A stretch of DNA of 64,000 nt from DASUXY01 sp036377675 (GTDB taxonomy: Bacteria; Bacillota; Bacilli; Bacillales; Amphibacillaceae). The stretch is taken from contig DASUXY010000023.1 in NCBI GenBank assembly GCA_036377675.1, positions 1-64,000 of the forward strand, in the 5' to 3' direction. Position 1 is the stretch's first letter; every line of letters starts with the position of its first letter. Made by a program: the position numbers and the translations under genes. The notes below the pieces were generated by a model. It was not told the DNA's origin and did no database searches. It saw only the letters and a program-made list of their open reading frames with translations. This document shows positions 42,119 through 51,920 of this stretch, one piece after another.

Positions 42119-43138
42119 ATGGAACGATCGCTTCTGTCGAAAAGGTTTCTCGCCTTTAGTGAAGAGTGTAAAGGGAAGTGTAGGCTCTACGAGTTATTGT
42201 CGATACAAATCAGTAACGATCGCGAATTGTTACAGTTATCTTCCTACGCACCGATGAACCAACCGATTCCCAATTTGTTGTTTGCAGCCGTACACTATTT
42301 GTTATTAAAAGGAAAAGTACACGAGCTGAAAGACTTTTATAAAAGTATCGTCGCTTTTCCTAAGAACGCGGATCACTGCTTTCCTTACTTTAAACGTTTT
42401 TGTACCCAATATCGTCATGAAATCATTTCTCTTTTACGACAAAAGTTAGTGCAAACGAATGAAGTGTCTCGATGTGTCTATCTGTATCCTATATTTTGCA
42501 ACATATATGAAAAAATGAATAAGCCACTTGCACTCATCGAATTAGGGACGAGTGCGGGATTACAACTGCTCTGGGATCAATATCGTTATTCATATGGTAC
42601 AGAAACCGTGTACGGTAACCAATCGAGTAACGTCCATTTAAGAGCTGACATTAAAGGTAAAAAGCGGCCGTTTCTGTTAATGAATTCTCCACCCATTTTT
42701 TCGCGGATTGGAATTGATTTGCATGTGAATGATTTGAATGTCCAGGAAGACTACCTTTGGTTACAAGCTCTCATTTGGCCAAGCGAAACGAAACGGAGAC
42801 AATTATTTATTCGGGCGGCAAAAATTGTTCGACAAGACCCTCCACATCTTGTCGAAGGAGACGGCATCGATTTACTTGATTCGATCGTCGAGGAGGTCGA
42901 TGAACGTGCAATTCCTTGTGTGTTTCATACGCATGTAGCAAATCAGTTTACACCGCAGATGCAACAGAAGTTATTGGCGGACATCGATCAAATTGGTAAA
43001 AAGAAGGATATTTTCCATTTGTATAATAATTTACCTGATCATAAATTGCGTCTTGATGCTTATATCGAAGGGGAGAAGTCGGCTAAAATTGTTGGCGAAA
43101 CAGAGGCACATGGAAAATGGTTTACATGGTACTTATAA
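42119..43138 (+). CDS. DUF2332 protein, possible methyltransferase-like fold
   Basis: A 339-aa cytoplasmic protein. The N-terminal helical part (FLAFSEECKGKCRLYELL) and LALIELGTSAGLQLLWDQYRYSYG are typical of DUF2332. The E-x-G-x-S-x-G stretch resembles motif I of SAM-binding folds, and a later FHTHVANQF segment is conserved. Activity is unknown. ATG 42119 has TTGGAGGGG upstream. A 240-bp gap after the RNA terminator holds only a 14-codon frame with RBS GGAGGA near 41966, which I do not call. Confidence 0.78.
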   Translation: MERSLLSKRFLAFSEECKGKCRLYELLSIQISNDRELLQLSSYAPMNQPIPNLLFAAVHYLLLKGKVHELKDFYKSIVAFPKNADHCFPYFKRFCTQYRHEIISLLRQKLVQTNEVSRCVYLYPIFCNIYEKMNKPLALIELGTSAGLQLLWDQYRYSYGTETVYGNQSSNVHLRADIKGKKRPFLLMNSPPIFSRIGIDLHVNDLNVQEDYLWLQALIWPSETKRRQLFIRAAKIVRQDPPHLVEGDGIDLLDSIVEEVDERAIPCVFHTHVANQFTPQMQQKLLADIDQIGKKKDIFHLYNNLPDHKLRLDAYIEGEKSAKIVGETEAHGKWFTWYL

Positions 43139-44155
43139 TTTTCGTCGAATTTAAAGAAATGACCGCATACATTGTCGAATGGACGCTAGAAAGAGAGAAA
43201 GTATAAGAAAAAAGGAATAGACGAATCTTGTCTTTCTAAAGGTTATAATATAAAAGACATGGTTATCTTGACCTGTTTTATAGATGTAACTCAATAAAGC
43301 TAACTCATTTCGTCGGCAAACAAAAGTTCGCTGGAATAATCGATGTAAAATATCATATGGGTATAAGGGAGGGGGAAAGGGAAAAAATATCGGCAGAAGT
43401 AAAGATTAGCTCGTTCATTTAAAACGTGTGGACCGGGTAATCTTCACTCGGGACGTCAATCATGTACATAATTTCATATCATTATAATCGATTTACAATT
43501 AGTTGAATCTATTTCGTGTGAATAAAAGGATGGGGATTAAAGACATGACATGATCGTCTAACGTTTACTACTGTTGCGATGACAGGAGATGAGATGATTT
43601 TGTAAACTTCTTTTGCCAATGATTTTTTAGGGGAGAAGATAAACGGTATGACATCTTTCATCGTGGCTAGTAGAGATAATTTATTAAAATATTGCGAAAG
43701 TAATTGCTTTTATATAAAAAGTACCATACAATAACAAGCGAGTCGTAAGCGGCAACTTACGACTCGGACAGTTAGATGCAGTGGGCGACATCTTCAGAGT
43801 AGGGAGTGAAAGGTAAACATCCCAAACGATTTTTGTTTGGGAAGATTACTTCTTTTCCCGGCTATTGACAACTAACAAAATTAACGTTGAAAACATAATC
43901 ATCAACTCAATCACTTTGTCAATTGGTACCAATTGCTTCAGCCCCTTTCTTGCGGGATTTGAAGCCGCCACACGAACTCCTTACGGGTTACGAACACTGC
44001 ATCCTGTCCTTACTAGTATATTACAAGAAAATTGGCGAAAGTTAGAAAAAATAATAAATGATACAAAGTTCTTATATGCTACAAATATAAGCTTAAATAC
44101 CTATTTCGCTCGTTTTATAAACGATGACTTTGAATTGTAATTCCTCTTTCATACA
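43139..44155. other. 1-kb intergenic stretch with two hairpins
   Basis: No convincing gene. Hairpin 1: CGAGTCGTAAG (43739-43749) and CTTACGACTCG (43755-43765), 11 perfect pairs with no T-run. Hairpin 2: CCCAAAC (43821-43827) and GTTTGGG (43835-43841). An open frame of 91 codons (43865-44140) lacks RBS and protein-like composition. The stretch may hold decayed sequence or an unrecognised RNA. Confidence 0.45.
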
Positions 44156-45256
44156 TTATATGATTCGAATTTGTTTCGTATTATCATCTTTATAATGTCG
44201 ATAAAATTGAACGATAGCTTCTACAATCTGATTAAAAGGAGGACAAGAAATAGTCGTTCCATTTAGATCGCGAATCGTTTGTGTACAGTCGTATGATGAT
44301 TGGATGGTTAAGTAATCTATTGCTTGTCGTTCCACGTGGAGCCATTTTCGTATGAGTGGAATGGTTAGTAAAGATCGAACGAGTGAAACGGATATCTTTC
44401 CTTTAGGTCGTTTATGTAAATATATTTCGGATAGCATTTTTTGCATGTCGTGCATACTGTGTGGCAGAGGATTTGTTACGTGATATGTTTTTCCTTCCCC
44501 AATGCGATGGGTCGATAAATAACTCGTTGCCTTTAATACATAATCAATTGGAACAAAATTTCCCTCGGCGTTCCCATCGCCGAAATATGGGAAAAAGGGT
44601 AAAAAGCGTAATCGATCGAAACAATTTAACATAAAATAAAGACCATCGAATTTGCTCGTTTCCCCTGTTTTGGAATGACCAATGACAATTCCTGGCCGAA
44701 TAATCGTTGTTGGGATGTCTAGCATGATTTTCTGGACAAGTATTTCTGCTACATATTTTGTTTTTTCATAATGATTTTTAAACGTTTGACCTTCATTTAA
44801 TTCGTGCTCATAAATACGGCCTTCTCGTGTACCAGATACATAAGCTGTACTAAAGTAAATATATCGTTTAAGGTTTTTTAATCGAAGTACCCAATTGTTC
44901 ATCTCATTTGTTCCCTTGACATTTACTCGGTAAGCAATCTGTTTGGAAACAGCGAGATCATAAATAGCAGCGAGATGAAAAACGTGCGTCACAGATGTTT
45001 GTAACGTAACGTTTACTTCATCATTAAGACCTAAGTTCGTTTTGGTAATGTCTCCTGTAATGATCGTGAACAGATTTTCATTGCGATGAACATGCTGTCC
45101 TATGCTGTTAAGTGCTTCGTAAGCTCGATCGACTTCATGAGGCAAGACAAGTAAATAAATATGTTCGATGTTGTTCTTATGGTCCTCAATAAGCTGTCGT
45201 AACAATCCAGAGGCGATAAAGCCCGGATACCCCGTTAACAAATATATATCATCCAT
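44156..45256 (-). CDS. Extended SDR, fatty acyl-CoA reductase-like (NAD_binding_4)
   Basis: A 366-aa protein from ATG 45256, six bases after AAAGGAGG. Cofactor motif TGYPGFIASGLLRQL (variant of TGxxGxxG), HVFHLAAIYDL, catalytic Tyr/Lys in NHYEKTKYVAE, and IIRPGIVIGHS. These fit the extended SDRs that include male-sterility/fatty acyl reductase-like and polyketide reductase proteins. The substrate is unknown. It is a single gene in large flanking gaps. Confidence 0.8.
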   Translation of the reverse strand: MDDIYLLTGYPGFIASGLLRQLIEDHKNNIEHIYLLVLPHEVDRAYEALNSIGQHVHRNENLFTIITGDITKTNLGLNDEVNVTLQTSVTHVFHLAAIYDLAVSKQIAYRVNVKGTNEMNNWVLRLKNLKRYIYFSTAYVSGTREGRIYEHELNEGQTFKNHYEKTKYVAEILVQKIMLDIPTTIIRPGIVIGHSKTGETSKFDGLYFMLNCFDRLRFLPFFPYFGDGNAEGNFVPIDYVLKATSYLSTHRIGEGKTYHVTNPLPHSMHDMQKMLSEIYLHKRPKGKISVSLVRSLLTIPLIRKWLHVERQAIDYLTIQSSYDCTQTIRDLNGTTISCPPFNQIVEAIVQFYRHYKDDNTKQIRII

Positions 45257-45880
45257 GCAAACGCCTCCTTTCATTTATAGTATGTAAATGATCTATGGAA
45301 AACTCGCACTTGCTTATACTTGCTATGATTTAAATGGATCAGTATATGTCTATCCTCACCTTACTCGTATACGTAACTGTGGATTAGGATGAACAAAATT
45401 GCTGAGCAACTATGTGTCTGTCGGCACAGCGAAAAACGATCTGACATAAACTTCTTCCAAAAGACTAATTTGCACGATCGGACGGCTATTTATGCAGTGA
45501 AACACGGTATTTCTGAATATGAATAACGATTAAGTACGTGATGTCTTTCACAATAAATTTCAAGATATTGTGACATCTATCGTGCCACAAATGAATAATC
45601 ATCCTTTATACTAGTATTTGTTGTCACCTATTTATAATGCTATTCCGTAGCCATTTTCTGTTCGTTTACGAATGCATCTTTCACGTTGTAGATGAAAACA
45701 ACGTACTGGCATGAGGAGAAAAATCATTAAAAAATGTATGGTGAACGTTCCATACAAAGATTCGAGTCATCATAGGTACATGGCACCTAGATGTAAATGT
45801 TCAGCATACGTGTGTCGAAACATTCAGTGATGGAAACAACGCTGAATGACGTTTTACTTTATGAAAAAAGGAGTTTCGTA
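45257..45880. other. Intergenic region of 620 bp
   Basis: It lies between the divergent SDR and ctaG genes. I see no gene, structured RNA or repeat that I can support. Confidence 0.35.
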
Positions 45881-46705
45881 ATGATAGGTCTTATCTTAGA
45901 TGAATTCCACTTCGCTTCCTTATGGAATGGTGGAATCTTGTTATTTGTTTTATTTGGAGCGATTATCTATTTATTCATTTTACCAGCAGGAGAAGATCAT
46001 TCGGTTTGGAAAACCATTTTTTTCTTTATCGGTTCGATTGTCCTGTTTGTGTCGATTGGGAGTCCGTTAAATATTGTAGGAAGAATACAATTTAGTACAC
46101 ATATTATTCAGATTTTGCTCTTATTGTTTATCGCACCTCCTTTCATGATTTATGGATTAAAAAGGAAGTGGTTCGATTACGTCATTGCTACGTATCCAAC
46201 GGTTAAAAAAGTGATTTACTCGTTGACGCATCCCGTATTTGCAATAGTGTTGTTTTATCTTTTATTTTACGGGTATCACATTCCAGCAATATTTAACTTT
46301 GCGAGAGTGGATCTTTATATTAATTACTTTTATTTACTCGTCTTGTTTATTGCAGCGATTTTATTGTGGGTACCTATTTTTTCGCAACATCGTTTAACGA
46401 AAAAACAAAAAATAATATATAGTGTTACAAACATCGTGTTACTACTTCCGTATGGGGTTGTACTATTGTTAGCAAAGGGCAACTTATATACGGTTTATAC
46501 AGACCTTAGTTCTTTTATTTCTGCTCTTGAAGTTTGTTTACCTGTTGGAAAAGCGTTACCTACAACGTATTATGAAGCACTTCTTCCATTTGCCCCAGTC
46601 GATGAGCAAGTGAAAGGTGGTAAACTTTTAATCGCTGCAGGAACTGCGATTTTTGTTCTTATGATTGGTTTATTGCAGTTTGTTAAAAGTAAACAAACTA
46701 AATAA
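45881..46705 (+). CDS. ctaG: CtaG-type cytochrome c oxidase assembly factor
   Basis: A 274-aa membrane protein from ATG 45881, with AAAAAAGGAG seven bases upstream; 28 upstream codons lack an RBS. About seven helices. HIIQILLLLFIAPPFMIYGL, YHIPAIFNFARV and the late LPTTYYEALLPFAP fit the caa3_CtaG family, needed for caa3 oxidase maturation (copper site) in B. subtilis. It stands apart from the cta operon here, so it could be a paralogue. A terminator follows at 46772. Confidence 0.85.
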   Translation: MIGLILDEFHFASLWNGGILLFVLFGAIIYLFILPAGEDHSVWKTIFFFIGSIVLFVSIGSPLNIVGRIQFSTHIIQILLLLFIAPPFMIYGLKRKWFDYVIATYPTVKKVIYSLTHPVFAIVLFYLLFYGYHIPAIFNFARVDLYINYFYLLVLFIAAILLWVPIFSQHRLTKKQKIIYSVTNIVLLLPYGVVLLLAKGNLYTVYTDLSSFISALEVCLPVGKALPTTYYEALLPFAPVDEQVKGGKLLIAAGTAIFVLMIGLLQFVKSKQTK

Positions 46706-46771
46706 CATGTTATAAAAGGAAGAGTAAACAATAAAAGGAAATAACATCGGTAAAAAATAAATAAAACGACG

Positions 46772-46796
46772 AAACGAGCTGTTAGGCTCGTTTTTT
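46772..46796 (+). terminator. Terminator after ctaG
   Basis: AAACGAGC (46772-46779) pairs with GCTCGTTT (46786-46793), followed by T. The remaining 380 bp to the next gene show no feature except a TATAAT at 47131-47136 with a weak -35. Confidence 0.85.
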
Positions 46797-47182
46797 CTAT
46801 TAATGAAAATAAATTTTGTAACTAAGGTCACGGGTCTATGCCAAAAAAGTGACGAAAGGTGAGAGCCTCGGAGAAAATAATATACACGGTGAATATGGAA
46901 ATCGGATGCGCGATTGAATGAATCTTCCATGTTGGAAATGTCCATATATTCATCGGAAAAGGTAATTCGTCTGTTTTTTCGGACGGAATGGGGCTGGAAG
47001 TGCTCGTTAGTAGGAATAGGAATTCACTAAATGGAGAGAAGGTATGTATAGTTCAACAGAAACAGACAGATGATGTCATTAAGAGTGGTAGCTTTTATGG
47101 ATGAATTTGTCCAAAATTATGTTATACTATAATTTCATTTGTGTTGAGTATATAGAAACTATGTTGAACAAGGATGGTACGT

Positions 47183-49477
47183 GTGAAGAACGTATGGAAC
47201 ATTTACAAAAATGATATCAAAAATATTAGTACAAATTGGGTAGCCGCAATCGTCATCGGTGGGCTCTTATTTTTACCTTCCTTATATGCGTGGTTTAATA
47301 TTAAAGCGTCATGGGATCCATATGGTCAGACCGAACAAATTCCCGTTGCGCTCGTCAATGAAGACCAAGGTGCAAAAGTAAGAGATGATGAAATAGATGT
47401 TGGTCAACAATTAGTCGACGAGTTAAAGGAAGACGAATCTTTGGATTGGAAGTTTGTTGATCGAACGACAGCAATGGATAAAGTGGAGTATGGTGATTAT
47501 TTTGCAGCCGTAATTATTCCTAAAGACTTTTCTGAAAAATTAGCTACAGTAACGAGTAAAGAGCCAGAAAAGGCGAAAGTCGAATATTATGTCAATGAAA
47601 AAATTAACGCTATTTCTCCAAAAATTACGGAAAAAGGAGCTAGCGTCATTGTCGATGATATTAGTAAAAACTTTATTTCTACCGTAAACGGTGTCATCTT
47701 TGAAATCTTTAACAAAATAGGGATTGAGTTGGAAAAAGATATTCCCGACATCGAACGTTTTCAAGAATATGTGTTTACATTGGAGGAAAACCTTCCTGAA
47801 ATATACGATTTGTTGACTGATTCAATGGATGATGCTAACCGAGCGTCAAATATAATTGCTGATGCTCAAAAACTCATTCCAGAAGTACAAGATGTAATGG
47901 ATTCAGGTCTGGAAACGATCGATGATACCGTTGACCTTTTAAATGAGGCTGAATCGACCATCGATGAAATGGGACCGAAAATTAAAGCTGAGCTAAATAA
48001 AGTGCAAGAAATTGCTGATCAAGCGAATGAATTTCTTGGAAAGATTGATGCAGCTGATATTAATATGGAAAAAGGGATCTCTCTTATTGATCAATTAGAT
48101 GAAGATATTAATCTTGCACTCGAAAAAATTGCGACCATGGAAAATGTGTTGCAATCCTTAAAAGAAATCGATCCTCCTCCGCTTGATGAACTAAAAGATT
48201 TAAAAGAGGACCAGAAGCGTAGTGAAGAAGATGCAGATGAAGCTAAAGAAGATGAAGAAGAACAAGTGGAACCTCCGATTGATGGTGAGGAAGTTATTGC
48301 AACACTTGAACAAAATGATGAACTCATTGACGAAGCCTTAGCACAATTAGATCGTTTAAAGAAAGAACTACAAGAGATTCAATCACAGTCGAAACAGATC
48401 CGTTCATTTGTTACTGATAAAAAAGAAGAAGTCGAAGAAAAATTTTCTTATTTACAACAGTTGACAAGTAAGACAAGTACAAAAATAGATGCATTTGTAA
48501 AAGAATATAATGAAACGATTGAACCGACTGTTTTAGCAAAAATAGCTCAAGCAAAGAAGACATTGAGCGATGCCCGAAGTATATTAGTCGATATTCAATC
48601 TACTTTGCCAGAAGTTGAAAAGATTTTAAAGAATACAGATACACATCTTGAAGACGGGAAAGAATATATCGATTATGCTCTCGGTGAATATCCGTATATC
48701 AATGATAAAGTAAACGAATTAGCCGATAAAATTAGAGATTTAGAGGACGAAGCAGACTTACAAGAAATCGTTGACTTATTAAAAAATGATCCAGAAAAAG
48801 AGCGTGGCTTTTTAGCTGAACCTGTCGTCTTACATGAAAATAAGTTGTTCCCCATTGAAAATTACGGAACAGGGATGACGCCATTTTACACGTCTCTTGC
48901 GATTTGGGTCGGGGGACTATTGTTGATTTCGCTCGTCTCAACAGAAGTTCACAAACACGAGAACTTAAACTTTACAGGGCGACAAATGTATTTTGGGCGA
49001 TTATTCACTTTTATAACGCTTGGTCTTTTACAGACGTTAATCGCTACCGTCGGTGATATTTTTATCATTGGGGTCGATATGAGTGCGCCATTTTTATTCG
49101 TTGTCTTTGGTTTGTTAATTAGCGTCGTATTTATTACGATTATTTATACGCTTACCTCTGTTTTTGGTGATGTAGGAAAGGCCGGGGCGATCATTTTACT
49201 CGTTTTACAAATCGCTGGTTCCGGGGGAACGTATCCAGTCGTTCTTTTACCAGAATTCTTTCAAATGGTTAACCCGTTTTTGCCGTTTACGTATGCAGTT
49301 GATTTGATGCGTGAAGCCGTTGGAGGAATTGTCTGGACACGAACGATTAGAGATATAATCTTCATTTCATTGTTCGGTTTTCTGGCGATCATATTTGGTG
49401 CCTTTCTTAAAGAGCCGATTAGTAAACATACGAATAAATTGATGAAAAAATCGAAGGAATCAGGTATGTTCCATTAA
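47183..49477 (+). CDS. YhgE/Pip-domain membrane protein
   Basis: A 764-aa protein. I prefer GTG 47183 (MKNVWNIYKNDIKN), eight bases after AAGGA, over ATG 47174. N-terminal helix (about 20-38, AAIVIGGLLFLPSLYAWFNI) and the PYGQTEQIPVALVNEDQG motif are the YhgE/phage-infection-protein signature. A long extracytoplasmic coiled-coil region (about 185-560) contains an acidic Lys/Glu patch. Five to six C-terminal helices (about 575-755) resemble ABC-2 type permeases. YhgE relatives include phage receptors and T7SS EsaA/YueB; here no ESX genes are nearby. Function is unknown. Confidence 0.88.
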   Translation: MKNVWNIYKNDIKNISTNWVAAIVIGGLLFLPSLYAWFNIKASWDPYGQTEQIPVALVNEDQGAKVRDDEIDVGQQLVDELKEDESLDWKFVDRTTAMDKVEYGDYFAAVIIPKDFSEKLATVTSKEPEKAKVEYYVNEKINAISPKITEKGASVIVDDISKNFISTVNGVIFEIFNKIGIELEKDIPDIERFQEYVFTLEENLPEIYDLLTDSMDDANRASNIIADAQKLIPEVQDVMDSGLETIDDTVDLLNEAESTIDEMGPKIKAELNKVQEIADQANEFLGKIDAADINMEKGISLIDQLDEDINLALEKIATMENVLQSLKEIDPPPLDELKDLKEDQKRSEEDADEAKEDEEEQVEPPIDGEEVIATLEQNDELIDEALAQLDRLKKELQEIQSQSKQIRSFVTDKKEEVEEKFSYLQQLTSKTSTKIDAFVKEYNETIEPTVLAKIAQAKKTLSDARSILVDIQSTLPEVEKILKNTDTHLEDGKEYIDYALGEYPYINDKVNELADKIRDLEDEADLQEIVDLLKNDPEKERGFLAEPVVLHENKLFPIENYGTGMTPFYTSLAIWVGGLLLISLVSTEVHKHENLNFTGRQMYFGRLFTFITLGLLQTLIATVGDIFIIGVDMSAPFLFVVFGLLISVVFITIIYTLTSVFGDVGKAGAIILLVLQIAGSGGTYPVVLLPEFFQMVNPFLPFTYAVDLMREAVGGIVWTRTIRDIIFISLFGFLAIIFGAFLKEPISKHTNKLMKKSKESGMFH

Positions 49478-49560
49478 GAGAATATGTGTTTAATCCATTC
49501 ATGTTCTTTATTTGTTTGGGGCGTACGACTGAATAAAATGACTGGAAAAATGAACGATGG

Positions 49561-49681
49561 GGGCTGTCTAATAAGTTTATTTTTCACTTTAGATGGCCGA
49601 TTTAAAAAATCCAAATCATTGATTTGTCAATGGTTTGGATTTTTGTGTTTAACTTACGTTTTATCCTTTTAGGACAGTCCC
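49561..49681. mobile_element. 121-bp MITE-like element with IS1182-like ends
   Basis: Left end GGGCTGTCTAATAAG and right end (reversed) GGGACTGTCCTAAAAGG are imperfect inverted repeats of the sort seen at IS1182-type elements. Inside lies a strong hairpin (AAAAATCCAAATCATTGA / TCAATGGTTTGGATTTTT, 49605-49644) that may also end the yhgE transcript. No coding capacity and no clear target duplication. Confidence 0.5.
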
Positions 49682-49852
49682 TTTCTTTATTGAGTGATAG
49701 TGGTTTAATAAAGAGAATAATTTGCTCAATTACAAATAACTACCAGTCGAATTGCATTCTCATCTGTTAGGAAGTTTTGTATAATAGGTTTATAGATTTT
49801 AAACAGATGAACATTGCGTAATCTGTTTTTTAATAGAAAAGGTGACATCAGG

Positions 49853-50812
49853 TTGAAAGGTAAAAAGGTTGTTCGAATACTTACAGGGATTATTATTATT
49901 TTTATCCTTATCGATTTTATTACTAGTTTTTATTTCTATCATTTAGCGATCCAAAGAGGACCGAAAGATTTTTTAAAAGGAAATGACGATTTAGAAGTAT
50001 CTGCTAAAGCACTGGATGTCTTTTTAGAAGGGGATTGGCGAGATTGGGTAGCGGAACAGCCGTTTGAAGAAATCGATTTAACATCTTATGATGGTTTACA
50101 GTTAAAAGGTTATTTATTGGAAGCTAGACAACCGTCAAATAAAGTCGTCGTAATGGCTCACGGTTATTTAGGGCGAGGAAGTGACATGGGGTTGCTTGGC
50201 CAATATTATTATGAAGAATTAGGATACAATGTGTTCATGGCGGACGCACGAGGCCATGGTCAAAGTGAAGGTGATTATATCGGGTTCGGTTGGCATGATC
50301 GGCTTGATTATGTTGACTGGATTAATCGTTTAGTCGATCGTTTCGGATCAGATACTGAAATTGTTTTGCATGGTGTTTCGATGGGCGGAGCAACTGTTTT
50401 GATGACGAGTGGTGAACCATTACCTGACCAAGTAAAAGCTGTAATTGCTGATAGCCCGTATACGAGTGTATACGACATGTTTTCTTATCAAATGTCGCGA
50501 ATGTTTCGGTTACCATCGTTCCCAATTTTAGATAGTACGAGTTTAGTAACACAACTGAAGGCAGGGTATTCGTTGCGAAAAGCTTCTGCTTTGGCGCAAG
50601 TTAAACGAGCAGATGTTCCTATTTTATATATTCACGGGAAGGAAGATACATTCGTTCCGACACGGATGTCGAAAGAGCTCTATGAGCATACAAATAGCGA
50701 GGCAGAACTTATGATTGTCGATGGAGCAGGACATGGTGAAGCATTTGTACTGGATCGCGAACGTTATTTGCAAAAGTTACATTCATTTTTGAACAAACAT
50801 ATCGATTCTTGA
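49853..50812 (+). CDS. Alpha/beta hydrolase (YqkD-like)
   Basis: A 319-aa protein from TTG 49853, with AAAAGGTGA upstream; in-frame ATG 49814 lacks an RBS. One N-terminal helix (residues about 7-30) anchors a hydrolase domain: HGYLGRGS oxyanion loop, GHGQSEG, nucleophile Ser in LHGVSMGGATVL, Asp in HGKEDTFVP and His in GAGHGEAF. It resembles B. subtilis YqkD, a predicted membrane-anchored hydrolase of the serine aminopeptidase S33 group. Substrate is unknown. A strong terminator follows. Confidence 0.85.
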   Translation: MKGKKVVRILTGIIIIFILIDFITSFYFYHLAIQRGPKDFLKGNDDLEVSAKALDVFLEGDWRDWVAEQPFEEIDLTSYDGLQLKGYLLEARQPSNKVVVMAHGYLGRGSDMGLLGQYYYEELGYNVFMADARGHGQSEGDYIGFGWHDRLDYVDWINRLVDRFGSDTEIVLHGVSMGGATVLMTSGEPLPDQVKAVIADSPYTSVYDMFSYQMSRMFRLPSFPILDSTSLVTQLKAGYSLRKASALAQVKRADVPILYIHGKEDTFVPTRMSKELYEHTNSEAELMIVDGAGHGEAFVLDRERYLQKLHSFLNKHIDS

Positions 50813-50846
50813 CAAGGTTTTGAAGTTTTACAGCCTTGGCAAATGA

Positions 50847-50888
50847 AAAAGTAAAGGTATAAACGCTTGCGTTTATACCTTTACTTTT
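50847..50888. terminator. Bidirectional terminator between yqkD-like and dat genes
   Basis: Perfect 20-bp arms (AAAAGTAAAGGTATAAACGC and its complement) with two bases between them, AT-rich ends. It serves convergent genes. Confidence 0.92.
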
Positions 50889-50910
50889 CGTCGGTTCGTC
50901 CGTCAATTAT

Positions 50911-51777
50911 TCATTTTTCGGTTGGATCGATAATATGAGCATCCTCTTCATAAGCTTGCTGCAACCTTTTCGTAATCGGTCCCGGTGTACCATCATTTAT
51001 TTGTAGGTTATCCACTTTAATAATCGGTAAGACTTCAGATGTCGTACTCGTTAAAAACATTTCATCAGCTGTTGGAATGTCATCAAGTGTGAAAGCTTCT
51101 TCAATAAATGGAATATTGAGCTCGTTGGCAAATTGTTCAACGCGCATCCGAACACAACCGTGTAAAATGTTCTTCGTCGTCGGATGTGTGTATATTTTTT
51201 TACCTTTGACTAAATAAACGTTCGAGGAACTACATTCAGTGACAAGACCGTTTTTATGCAACAACGCTTCATAGCAGTCTTTTTCTTTAGCATCTTGTTT
51301 GGCAAGAACGTTAGGAAGTAAATTTAAACTTTTGATTGAACAATAATCCCAACGCACATCTTCATGGGTAGCTACGCATACTCCTTGCTCTAAGTTTTTT
51401 ATATTTCGTGGGAGATTTTCGACATATGCATATACATTTGGCTGAATACGTTCAGGAAAGACATGATCACGTGGGGCCGACCCTCTTGTTACTTGGAAAT
51501 AAACTTTTCCATCGTCTGTCATTTGATTGTGTTGCAACAAATCGTTCAATAATTCGGCGAGTTGTTCTTTTTTAAAAGGAAGATCGATTTTGATGGCATG
51601 AGCCGAGCGAAATAACCGTTCTACATGTTCTGTTAGCAAATGATATTTCCCTTGATAAACGCGAATGACCTCATATACACCATCACCAAACTGAAGACCT
51701 CTTTCTTCGAATGGATACGTTAAGGTTTCCTGATTCACAAAACTCGATTGCGATAAAACGATTGGATAAACAGACAT
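50911..51777 (-). CDS. dat: D-amino-acid aminotransferase
   Basis: A 288-aa class IV PLP aminotransferase that makes D-glutamate or D-alanine for peptidoglycan. PLP lysine K149 is in RWDYCSIKSLNLLPN; RGLQFGDGVYEVIRVY and TRGSAPRDHVFP are D-transaminase signatures, and GLVTECSSSNVY is the class IV pattern. RBS AAAGGGG precedes the ATG. It is monocistronic and convergent with the hydrolase gene. Confidence 0.94.
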   Translation of the reverse strand: MSVYPIVLSQSSFVNQETLTYPFEERGLQFGDGVYEVIRVYQGKYHLLTEHVERLFRSAHAIKIDLPFKKEQLAELLNDLLQHNQMTDDGKVYFQVTRGSAPRDHVFPERIQPNVYAYVENLPRNIKNLEQGVCVATHEDVRWDYCSIKSLNLLPNVLAKQDAKEKDCYEALLHKNGLVTECSSSNVYLVKGKKIYTHPTTKNILHGCVRMRVEQFANELNIPFIEEAFTLDDIPTADEMFLTSTTSEVLPIIKVDNLQINDGTPGPITKRLQQAYEEDAHIIDPTEK

Positions 51778-51920
51778 TCTTATTCCCCTTTCCTCCTCTT
51801 AAAAGTTATTTTATAACGGATTGCTAAGATTGTAAATGATTTGGAAGATCAACGTTTAAGGATTAAACTAGGGAAGAAGATGAATATTGAACGGATGACT
51901 TCATATGAAGGGGAGCAAAA

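Noticed and set aside
43945..44020. tRNA-like bases on the minus strand (GGCTTCAAATCCCGC resembling a T arm)
   Set aside because: The T stem has a mismatch at the conserved position and no acceptor, D or anticodon arms could be folded around it.
43865..44140. 91-codon open frame on the + strand
   Set aside because: No RBS, no recognisable domain and odd composition; the part near 43955 looks like non-coding sequence read through.
47882..48327. Low-complexity Ser-rich minus-strand frames
   Set aside because: They are the antisense of the acidic coiled-coil region of the YhgE-like protein.
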